This document shows, one piece after another, positions 1 through 6,048 of a stretch of 6,293 bases of DNA. The stretch covers positions 1 through 6,293 of the forward strand of contig JAIOTR010000509.1 in NCBI GenBank assembly GCA_021106665.1. The letters are read 5' to 3'. Made by a program: the position numbers and the translations under genes. This stretch comes from Bacteroidales bacterium. Lineage in GTDB: Bacteria; Bacteroidota; Bacteroidia; Bacteroidales; JAADJA01. Within the stretch, counting starts at the first letter, position 1, and every line of letters starts with the position of its first letter. Below the pieces are notes generated by a model. That model was not told the DNA's origin and made no database searches. It was given only the letters and a program-made list of their open reading frames with translations.

Positions 1-299
1 ATAAACATCAAATAACAAAGATAGATGTTGAAGTGAATCCGAATCCTTTTTATGCCAATACATTTATTTCGTTTGATCTGAATAAAAAAGCTGAGACTTA
101 TGTGATTATTTATGACCTGATGGGAAATGAGGTAAAAAGTCTGGTGGATGTCACACTACCTTCCGGTAAATACAATTTAGCCTGGGGCGGGGATGATAAC
201 AATGGCCAGAAATTAAGCAACGGAATTTATATGATTACGTTGATAGTGAACGGGAAGTATATAGCAGCTAAAAAAGTAGTAAAGAAAGGTAAAAGATAG
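1..299 (+). CDS. T9SS-exported protein, C-terminal sorting domain only (partial, 5' end outside window)
   Basis: The frame is open from the left edge to a TAG at 297-299, giving about 98 visible residues; the true start lies outside the window. The GTG at 33 is internal, because in-frame codons (ITKIDVE) precede it and the domain begins around it. The visible part is one beta-sandwich domain: a PNPF motif near the beginning, then TFISFDL, VIIYDLMGNEV, an AWGGDDNNGQ segment and a closing GIYMITLIVNG strand, ending in a basic KKVVKKGKR. This is the signature of the type A T9SS sorting domain (Por_Secre_tail, related to the FlgD Ig-like fold), which in Bacteroidetes directs proteins through the outer membrane and is normally removed on export. 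The catalytic or binding part of the protein is not in the window, so its function cannot be told. The domain call is firm. Confidence 0.9.
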   Translation, partial: KHQITKIDVEVNPNPFYANTFISFDLNKKAETYVIIYDLMGNEVKSLVDVTLPSGKYNLAWGGDDNNGQKLSNGIYMITLIVNGKYIAAKKVVKKGKR

Positions 300-607
300 G
301 AAGCTTGTTTGTTTTGTCACAATTCATCAGACAATGTCTGACGAATTTAAATTAGTTCTGTAATTCTCTTTCCTGTTTCTAAAAAATAATTGCAGATTTC
401 TCGAAGCCGTTGCAGTTTTCACAATAATAAGAACCATATTACGCTTTGTGAATCCCATATTTCTTAGTTTTGCACCTGCTTTAAAATTTATCGATCCGGT
501 GTACTGTGAATTTATTACATAGTTTTTATTAATTGAAACCTTAGGATCAATTGAAAAACTATCATCCGGAAAATATGTGATAATGATTGGAACTGTATTT
601 GACTTTC
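300..607. other. Intergenic region without a supported gene
   Basis: This 308-bp gap lies between the T9SS cargo gene and mtaB. It holds the hairpin at 321-347, listed separately. The rest is AT-rich. A minus-strand frame is open from 605 down to a TGA at 329-327 (92 sense codons) but has an in-frame stop at 608-606, no upstream start and no product I recognise. No tRNA, convincing mtaB promoter or Shine-Dalgarno sequence is visible. It may be the eroded remains of a gene or simply spacer. Confidence 0.6.
321..347. repeat. 27-bp imperfect palindrome / hairpin (REP-like or atypical terminator)
   Basis: Arms AATTCATCAGAC (321-332) and GTCTGACGAATT (336-347) are separated by the three bases AAT. 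They pair at 11 of 12 positions. The single mismatch (326 with 342) is A-C in a plus-strand transcript but a G-U wobble in a minus-strand transcript, so the RNA hairpin would be complete only from the minus strand. No T-tract follows on either strand, so it is not a standard intrinsic terminator, although it sits 22 bp after the stop of the upstream plus-strand gene. A dispersed extragenic palindrome (REP-like) is an alternative. There is no second copy in this window. Confidence 0.6.
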
Positions 608-1903
608 ATGAAGAAAAAAATTGCATTTAAAACACTGGGCTGCAGACTGAACCAGTATGAAACCAATTCGGTTGCTTCGAATTTTATTAATGCCGGGTAT
701 GAAATTGTTGATTTTAACAAGGAAGCGGATGCATACGTCATAAATACCTGTACCGTTACCAATATGAGCGATCATAAATCCAGGCAAACCATCAGCCAGG
801 CTCATCGAAAAAATAAAGAAGCGGTACTTGTGGTAACAGGATGTATGGCCAATAACCATAAAGATAAATTAGAACAAAACGACCGAATTACTTATACCAT
901 TGAAAACGACCGAAAAGGAGAAATCTTTAATCTTTTAGATGGGCATTTCAAAGGAGAAATCATAACTCCGGATGAACTCAAACAAGATCGATTCAACTAT
1001 AAATCAGCTGGAAAAAGTTTCCGTACCCGTGCCCTTATTAAAATTCAGGATGGCTGTGATAACTTTTGCACTTTTTGTATAGTACCACATGTCAGAGGTC
1101 GTGCCATCAGCAGAACTTGGGAAGATATCAAAGCGAATATTAAGGAGGTTTTGGAATTTGGATACAAAGAAATTGTATTAACCGGTGTAAATATTGGCCG
1201 TTATGAGCATGAAGGATTGACATTTGAAGACCTGGTTGAAAAGATTTTGGAAATTCCAGGTGATTTCAGGGTTCGTATTTCCAGCATTGAACCTGAAGGA
1301 TTCGGAGATAAGTTATTTAATCTCTTTTCACACCCAAAGTTGATGCCCCATTTGCATATGTGCTTACAAAGCGGTTCGGATAAGATATTGCTGAAAATGC
1401 GGAGACAGTATACTGTTGATGAATTTAGAACTATGGTGAAAAAAATTAGGAACAAAGTAGCTGATTTTAATATTACAACCGATATTATGGTTGGCTTCCC
1501 GGGAGAGACAGATGAGGATTTTTCGGAAACCTGCAAAGTTGTTGAAGAAATTGGCTTTTCGCATATTCACACTTTTAAATATTCCATTCGCAAAGGAACA
1601 AGAGCAGAAAGAATGCTGGAACAGATACTGGAAAAAATTAAAACAGAGAGAAGTAGCATTATTCGAAGTTTGGCAGAAAATAACAAACAGAAATACCGCA
1701 GCTCATTTATCGGAAAAATCCAAAATGTACTGGTAGAAAAAATTAACAATAAAGAAATAGCTTCAGGATATGGTGAACACTATATCCATGTAAAGTTTAA
1801 AGCCGATGAAGAAACCCGTTTAAAAGATTTTAAAATTGTTGAAATAAATGGAATTGAAAATAAAGAAGATCCTAGTATAATTGGATTGCCAATTACAAAA
1901 TAG
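608..1903 (+). CDS. mtaB: tRNA (t6A37)-C2 methylthiotransferase MtaB
   Basis: MtaB is a radical-SAM enzyme that adds a methylthio group to t6A37 of ANN-decoding tRNAs, giving ms2t6A, a modification that stabilises codon-anticodon pairing. It acts in the cytoplasm with two 4Fe-4S clusters. The 431-residue product shows all three expected parts. The N-terminal UPF0004 domain has cluster cysteines C12 (GCRLN), C48 (NTCTVTN) and C79 (TGCMA). The radical-SAM core has the CxxxCxxC motif at C150, C154 and C157 within IQDGCDNFCTFCIVP. A C-terminal TRAM-like RNA-binding region runs from about residue 365 to the end. The GCRLNQYET and ADAYVINTCTVTN segments favour MtaB over MiaB or RimO. The ATG at 608 is preferred to an in-frame TTG at 587 because family members begin just before the TLGC motif. 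No clear Shine-Dalgarno sequence precedes it. It is separated by 104 bp from the next gene, which has its own promoter, so it is probably transcribed alone. Confidence 0.95.
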   Translation: MKKKIAFKTLGCRLNQYETNSVASNFINAGYEIVDFNKEADAYVINTCTVTNMSDHKSRQTISQAHRKNKEAVLVVTGCMANNHKDKLEQNDRITYTIENDRKGEIFNLLDGHFKGEIITPDELKQDRFNYKSAGKSFRTRALIKIQDGCDNFCTFCIVPHVRGRAISRTWEDIKANIKEVLEFGYKEIVLTGVNIGRYEHEGLTFEDLVEKILEIPGDFRVRISSIEPEGFGDKLFNLFSHPKLMPHLHMCLQSGSDKILLKMRRQYTVDEFRTMVKKIRNKVADFNITTDIMVGFPGETDEDFSETCKVVEEIGFSHIHTFKYSIRKGTRAERMLEQILEKIKTERSSIIRSLAENNKQKYRSSFIGKIQNVLVEKINNKEIASGYGEHYIHVKFKADEETRLKDFKIVEINGIENKEDPSIIGLPITK

Positions 1904-1946
1904 ATATTTACTGATATTTAAATTTCTTATAAAAAAATTACAAATA

Positions 1947-1998
1947 TTGCGTTCTAAATCGCATTATTTATATTAATTTTGCGTTTTGAATCGCAAAA
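1947..1998 (+). promoter_or_regulatory. Twin palindromic boxes, candidate operator of the DUF4143 ATPase gene
   Basis: Two near-identical 17-bp boxes lie just upstream of the ATPase gene: TTGCGTTCTAAATCGCA at 1947-1963 and TTGCGTTTTGAATCGCA at 1979-1995 (15 of 17 identical). Each is an inverted repeat, TGCG-N8-CGCA. The downstream copy extends to 7-bp arms, TTTTGCG and CGCAAAA (1977-1998). They repeat every 32 bp, about three turns of B-DNA, which places both on the same face of the helix. The downstream box overlaps the predicted -7 element and ends 9 bp before the start codon. This is the arrangement expected of a repressor operator. The binding protein is unknown; autoregulation by the ATPase, which appears to have a winged-helix segment, is a guess. 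Confidence 0.6.
1974..1981 (+). promoter_or_regulatory. Predicted Bacteroidetes-type -7 promoter element for the ATPase / DUF3127 pair
   Basis: TAATTTTG matches the Bacteroidetes sigma-ABfr -7 consensus TAnnTTTG at every fixed position. A TTG at 1947-1949, 24 bp upstream and inside the first palindromic box, is a weak candidate for the -33 element (consensus TTTG). Transcription would begin at about 1988, giving a leader of roughly 20 bases before the ATG at 2008. As only 11 bp separate the ATPase gene from the DUF3127 gene and no promoter was seen near the latter, this promoter probably serves both. Confidence 0.5.
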
Positions 1999-2007
1999 CT
2001 TACAAAA

Positions 2008-3132
2008 ATGATCCAACGTAGCCTACAGAATATAATTTTCAATCGTTTATTTAAAGGTAAGGCAATTATCATTCTTGGTCCTCGTCAGGTTGGAAAAACT
2101 ACACTTGTTAAAATGATAGCTGATAAGTTTAGTGAAGATGTACTGTGGTTGAATGGGGATGAAACAAATGACAGAAACCGCTTTAACGAACCTTCATCCA
2201 CAAAATTCAGAGCCCTTATCGGGAATAAAAAGATTCTTATTATCGACGAAGCTCAACGAATTTCTGATATTGGCATTTGCATTAAACTGATTGTTGACAA
2301 TATTCCTGATGTTCAAGTTATTGCAACAGGTTCTTCTTCCTTCGATCTTGCCAATAAAATCAACGAACCACTTACCGGAAGAAAATTCGAGTATTTTTTA
2401 TATCCGTTATCTTTTTCTGAAATGAGAATCCACTCCGGATTGCTTGAAGAAGAACGGCTTCTTGAACACCGTCTTATTTTTGGGTATTATCCCGAAATTG
2501 TTGTAAAACAAGGAGATGAGAGAGAGCTACTCAGTTTGATTACCAACAGTTATTTATTTAAAGACCTCTATTCACTCGAAAAAGTAAAAAAGCCAGCTTT
2601 GCTTGAAAAATTATTACAGGCCCTGGCTCTGCAGATCGGGAATGAAGTTTCATTCCATGAGCTTGCTCAATTAATCGGTGCAGATAATGAAACAGTTGAA
2701 AGATATGTTTATTTACTGGAGCAGGGATTTGTTATTTTTAGATTAGGCTCACTTTCCCGCAATTTACGTAACGAAATCAAACGTAGCAGAAAAATTTATT
2801 TTTGGGATAATGGGATCAGAAATGCTTTGATCAGTAGGTTTAATCCTATATCAATCAGAGAGGATATAGGCGCACTTTGGGAAAATTTCCTAATTACAGA
2901 ACGGATAAAGATTAATCATTATAATGGCAGGTTTCGAAATTATATGTTCTGGCGAACTCATGCACAGCAGGAAATTGATTTTATAGAAGATTATGATGGG
3001 CAACTACATGCGTACGAATTTAAATGGAATCCGAAAAAAAAATATAATTTTTCAAAATCCTTTTCGGAGGCATATCCAAATTCAGAATTGAAATTAATAA
3101 CAAAAGAAAATTATCTTGATTTTATAACATAA
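2008..3132 (+). CDS. AAA_14/DUF4143 family ATPase with PD-(D/E)XK-like C-terminus
   Basis: The 374-residue product has the layout of the widespread but poorly understood AAA_14 plus DUF4143 ATPases. The N-terminal P-loop domain (about 15-135) has Walker A GPRQVGKT at 24-31 (K30, T31), Walker B ILIIDEAQ at 76-83 (D80, E81), a sensor-like VIATGSSS at 104-111 and a conserved GR at 124-125. A middle region (about 211-250) looks like a winged helix. The C-terminal part has a WENF glutamate (E292), EIDF (D324) and YEFKW (E337, K339), which fits the E...D...ExK pattern of the PD-(D/E)XK nuclease fold described for DUF4143 proteins. ATP binding is well supported; nuclease activity is inferred. The protein has neither signal peptide nor membrane segment. 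The ATG at 2008 leaves a normal short N-terminus before the P-loop. It is followed 11 bp later by the DUF3127 gene, and its own promoter carries paired boxes. A run of nine A (3034-3042) lies near the 3' end. The physiological role of the family is not settled. Confidence 0.88.
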   Translation: MIQRSLQNIIFNRLFKGKAIIILGPRQVGKTTLVKMIADKFSEDVLWLNGDETNDRNRFNEPSSTKFRALIGNKKILIIDEAQRISDIGICIKLIVDNIPDVQVIATGSSSFDLANKINEPLTGRKFEYFLYPLSFSEMRIHSGLLEEERLLEHRLIFGYYPEIVVKQGDERELLSLITNSYLFKDLYSLEKVKKPALLEKLLQALALQIGNEVSFHELAQLIGADNETVERYVYLLEQGFVIFRLGSLSRNLRNEIKRSRKIYFWDNGIRNALISRFNPISIREDIGALWENFLITERIKINHYNGRFRNYMFWRTHAQQEIDFIEDYDGQLHAYEFKWNPKKKYNFSKSFSEAYPNSELKLITKENYLDFIT

Positions 3133-3143
3133 TAGTAATACAT

Positions 3144-3506
3144 ATGGAAATTACCGGCAAAATAGTTCAAATATTACCCGAAGAAACAGGTGAAGGTAAA
3201 AACGGTCCCTGGAAAAAACAAAACTTCATTTTGGAAACCCAGGACCAATATCCAAAAAAGGTCTGCATTACTGTTTGGGGCGACAAAGTAAACCTTCAAA
3301 ATTTTGGTGAAAATGCAATGGTTACTGCCAGCATCAATATTGAAAGTCGGGAATATAACAGTCGGTGGTATACCGATGTAAAAGCCTGGAGAGTAATGAA
3401 TGCCGAATCGGCTGAAACTGCCCCACCTGATTATGGAAATGTACCACAGAACACAGAACCTCCTCCAGAATTGGATGAAGGCCCAATGGACGATCTTCCG
3501 TTTTAA
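3144..3506 (+). CDS. DUF3127 protein with predicted OB fold and SSB-like acidic C-terminal tip
   Basis: The 120-residue product matches the DUF3127 family as I know it from Bacteroidetes. Residues 1 to about 88 form a small beta-rich domain: it begins MEITGKIVQILPEETG, then has GPWKKQNFILET, KVCITVWGDKV and WYTDVKAWRVM, a strand pattern that fits an OB fold with aromatic residues suited to single-stranded nucleic acid. A proline- and acid-rich disordered linker (about 90-115) then leads to a final DDLPF. Bacterial SSB has the same plan: OB fold, flexible linker and a DDxPF tip that docks repair and replication proteins. Binding of ssDNA is therefore a reasonable inference but not shown here. 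The gene starts 11 bp after the ATPase stop and probably shares its transcript. Its stop lies 5 bp from the end of the convergent protease gene. It is not the main SSB, which has a different sequence. Confidence 0.85.
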   Translation: MEITGKIVQILPEETGEGKNGPWKKQNFILETQDQYPKKVCITVWGDKVNLQNFGENAMVTASINIESREYNSRWYTDVKAWRVMNAESAETAPPDYGNVPQNTEPPPELDEGPMDDLPF

Positions 3507-3511
3507 GGAAA

Positions 3512-5872
3512 TTAATTTGTTTTGATGATTTTGTGAGTTTCTGTAAAACCACCCGCCTCAAATCTGCAGAAATATATTCCGGGATTTAAATTTTTTGTTT
3601 TAATTTCTATTCTCTGTTTTCCAGCAGTTGGGTCGATATTGAAATTTATATTTTCAACGTTTTTACCCAACAAATCAAAGAGTGAGATTCTAAGCCCAGT
3701 TGAAGAATTAAGATTACAATCAATAATTATTTGCTCATTAAACGGATTTGGATGTATTGTAATCTGGCCAAGGACTGAATTAAACTCCGATGTTGAAGTC
3801 TGGATTACATCCACCGTTCCGAAATAGGGTTCGATGTTTTGCCCGGTAACTATAATTTCAGCAACTCCTGACTGAATGAAAGGTTCAATAATAAAAATTT
3901 CAGCAATTCCATTTTCATCTGAAACAGCGGCACCATACAACACGCCATTCATCGAAAGCGCTACATATAAATACGGATCCGTGGTTACAGAAAACATGGT
4001 ATCTTCTGATGACAATGTTGATGCATAGCTCACGTCAGGCAAGTAGGGTTCGGGCAGGTAAATACAAACAGATGGATCGCCAAGCACATGATACGTCTCC
4101 CAATAATAATCACTCAAACTTGAGCCTGATTCGGTTACAGCAATATTTCCAGCAGCAGGAAACTGACCCTGTGTAACAAACCATTCATCAACAAGTTCAC
4201 CATGGTCATGAAACCATCGGTCGTAAAATCCAAGGCTTTCAGGATCATAGTTTGGATTAGAAGAAATCTCTTTAAAACCAACAGCCCACCAATAATCTTC
4301 ATCCCAATAAGTGCTATTGGTAGCACCAATAAAACTCAAAGCCCCTTTATCTTCAGCCCGTACAATAGCTTCGCCAAAGCAGTTGACATGGAATGCAGCC
4401 GGATTGCAACAATTTCCAATCACCAATGGATATTTTTGTGCATTCGTGAGTTGAAAAACCTGTGCAGTAGTAAACATGGGTTCCAGAAATCCAAAATAGC
4501 TGCAATGCCCTGTAAAGTTGAAGAATGATATACCATTGTTAAATCTTTCCATAATAAGTTCCTGATAATTTATTCCAGGTGGCACAGGCTGAGGGTATAT
4601 AAAAGGATAAATTCCATGATCTTCATTTATATAATTGTTCGCAGCATAATTAATATGTCCGTTTCCCCATATCGTATCAATTCCAATAGCAGTTCCTGCA
4701 ACCAGCAAAGCCGAGTCGAGGAAAGAAGGTTCAGGGAATTCATATTTCTCATATTCCAGTGTTTTATTGACCTGAGGTTCTAATTCTGCAATATTATTGG
4801 CAGAAAAACGCCCATAATAACATTCAGGGAACACATCACCCGTATATTCTCCATAATACAGGTCTGTGGCATGATAACCATAGATCCCGTCAAAAGAGGG
4901 TACCTGATCTACATCTCCAACTATTAATACAAAACTTTGAGGAAGATAATCTTCCGGGGGATTATTATAAAGATTTTCAAGGTAGGTTTTAATTGATTCA
5001 GTAGTATTTCCAACCAATGGATCATCAGTATAAGCTTCTATAACCCTGAATCCTTTTCTGGTTTTCCACTCTACAAAGGGTTGCAATGTACTTTCAAACA
5101 TTGGATCAGAAACGATAACATAGGTGGCCGGGGCATTCATTATTAATTCATCTATGGATAATGATTTATAATTGATAATCCTCGAATAAATATGTTCCGT
5201 AAAAGGGGAAAACAAGGTTTTCTTAATATTCTCAGTCAATCCAATATTTGCATTTGTAAATGTGATCTCAGCTTCAATCTCGTTATAAACCCGAATTGTA
5301 TTTTGAACAGCATTATATTGTACGGGTGATATTTCAAGCCTGGCCAGATTGACACCTCTCATTGTACCAAGAAATTCGATTGACACAATTTCTTGTCCGA
5401 TAAATTGATCTTTCAAATAAGTTTGTTCATTAATTAAAAACTCCAAATCTTTGTGATTATCAATGTTTTTTGAAACCGGAGGTTGTGCTGGCAAAATAAC
5501 ATTGGTTATACCATAATCATGAAGAGAATAATCATCAAATGATGAACTTGTTATTGAAATGTTGATTTCGGCCCCAAACGGAATTTCTATTAATTGCTTC
5601 AGAACCGGTAATTCAGGTTCTCCAGGAATAAGCGACCTTCCAAAATCAGAAATTTGCAGCCTGGTAAAAATTCCCTGTTTTGTTTCAATGTATTTAAATC
5701 CTACAGTTGAAACAGTGTTTTTTATCTTCAAAACCGAATAGCTGTTTTCAAGAATTTCAAATTTGGTTTCCTTTTCCTTGTCTATAATAATCTCACCAGC
5801 AAAAGCTGGGGATAAACAAATCAGAATAATAAATATTGTCGATAAAAATATATTAACTCGATTAGACTTCAT
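3512..5872 (-). CDS. Secreted gingipain-type cysteine protease (peptidase C25) with T9SS sorting domain
   Basis: The 786-residue product is complete. A Sec signal peptide (MKSNR, then a hydrophobic stretch, cleavage likely after AFA at residue 25) is followed by a propeptide-like region (about 26-245). The C25 catalytic domain (about 248-605) has LIVGDVDQVP at 316-325, ATDLYYGEY at 335-343, the catalytic histidine H456 in FTGHCSYFG, the nucleophilic cysteine within IGNCC (C488 or C489) and the family's closing LGDP at 597-600. An Ig-like domain (about 608-690) and a T9SS sorting domain (about 700-786) follow; the latter has HPNPFNE, LFDLLGK and GIYFCRFE. The protein should cross the inner membrane by Sec and the outer membrane by T9SS, with removal of the tail, and act on extracellular protein. 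The arginine or lysine specificity of gingipains cannot be assumed. The ATG at 5872 directly precedes a good signal peptide. The gene is monocistronic as far as seen and converges on the DUF3127 gene with a 5-bp gap. Confidence 0.93.
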   Translation of the reverse strand: MKSNRVNIFLSTIFIILICLSPAFAGEIIIDKEKETKFEILENSYSVLKIKNTVSTVGFKYIETKQGIFTRLQISDFGRSLIPGEPELPVLKQLIEIPFGAEINISITSSSFDDYSLHDYGITNVILPAQPPVSKNIDNHKDLEFLINEQTYLKDQFIGQEIVSIEFLGTMRGVNLARLEISPVQYNAVQNTIRVYNEIEAEITFTNANIGLTENIKKTLFSPFTEHIYSRIINYKSLSIDELIMNAPATYVIVSDPMFESTLQPFVEWKTRKGFRVIEAYTDDPLVGNTTESIKTYLENLYNNPPEDYLPQSFVLIVGDVDQVPSFDGIYGYHATDLYYGEYTGDVFPECYYGRFSANNIAELEPQVNKTLEYEKYEFPEPSFLDSALLVAGTAIGIDTIWGNGHINYAANNYINEDHGIYPFIYPQPVPPGINYQELIMERFNNGISFFNFTGHCSYFGFLEPMFTTAQVFQLTNAQKYPLVIGNCCNPAAFHVNCFGEAIVRAEDKGALSFIGATNSTYWDEDYWWAVGFKEISSNPNYDPESLGFYDRWFHDHGELVDEWFVTQGQFPAAGNIAVTESGSSLSDYYWETYHVLGDPSVCIYLPEPYLPDVSYASTLSSEDTMFSVTTDPYLYVALSMNGVLYGAAVSDENGIAEIFIIEPFIQSGVAEIIVTGQNIEPYFGTVDVIQTSTSEFNSVLGQITIHPNPFNEQIIIDCNLNSSTGLRISLFDLLGKNVENINFNIDPTAGKQRIEIKTKNLNPGIYFCRFEAGGFTETHKIIKTN

Positions 5873-5913
5873 TTGATGTTTCTTTTTTCCAAAACCTGAA
5901 AACTGCTAATACA

Positions 5914-5921
5914 CAAAAATA
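5914..5921 (-). promoter_or_regulatory. Predicted -7 element of the C25 protease gene
   Basis: On the minus strand this reads TATTTTTG, a full match to TAnnTTTG. It would give a leader of about 35 bases before the ATG at 5872. No convincing TTTG -33 element lies at the expected distance, and such a motif can arise by chance in AT-rich DNA. The position between the upstream gene's terminator and the protease start supports it. The leader just before the ATG is A-rich (GGAAAAAAGAAACATCAA) rather than a strong Shine-Dalgarno site. Confidence 0.4.
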
Positions 5922-5990
5922 AAACATTTATTTGATTAACTTTAATTTGAAACCCATGATTAACAAAAAAATAACAGAGTTTAATATAAC

Positions 5991-6014
5991 AAAAAACCCG
6001 GCATTTGGCCGGGT
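5991..6014 (-). terminator. Intrinsic terminator of the EF-G family gene
   Basis: Read on the minus strand, ACCCGGC and GCCGGGT form a perfect 7-bp GC-rich stem around a 5-base loop (CAAAT). A run of six T follows, its first base shared with the stem. It lies 34 bp after the TAA of the EF-G gene. The plus strand has no T-tract after the stem, so it acts in one direction. It separates the EF-G gene from the protease gene, which must therefore have its own promoter. Confidence 0.92.
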
Positions 6015-6048
6015 CTTACAGTATTCTATAAGAATCTTCCAGTATAAA

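Noticed and set aside
33..299. GTG at 33 as the start of a small 88-residue gene
   Set aside because: The frame is open to the left edge of the window, and the T9SS sorting domain begins at this point; it is the tail of a larger protein.
363..523. Plus-strand hydrophobic open stretch in the gap before mtaB
   Set aside because: It has no start codon, is only about 50 codons long, and overlaps an equally unsupported minus-strand frame.
594..601. TGTATTTG as a -7 element for mtaB
   Set aside because: One mismatch to TAnnTTTG, no -33 partner, and it lies only 6 bp before the ATG, which would leave almost no leader.
587..607. TTG at 587 as the start of mtaB
   Set aside because: It would add seven residues (MELYLTF) not expected in the family; the ATG at 608 gives the usual short lead before the TLGC motif.
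515..859. Minus-strand frame of 114 codons overlapping the start of mtaB
   Set aside because: Most of it is antisense to the conserved N-terminal domain of MtaB and its translation resembles no known family.
1201..1536. Minus-strand frame of 111 codons inside mtaB
   Set aside because: It is antisense to the radical-SAM core, whose sequence is clearly constrained on the plus strand.
1904..1946. Terminator for mtaB
   Set aside because: The stretch after the stop is AT-rich, but I find no GC-containing stem followed by a T-tract.
4202..4528. Plus-strand frame of 108 codons inside the protease gene
   Set aside because: It is antisense to the C25 catalytic domain, including the active-site histidine and cysteine region; no sign of independent coding.
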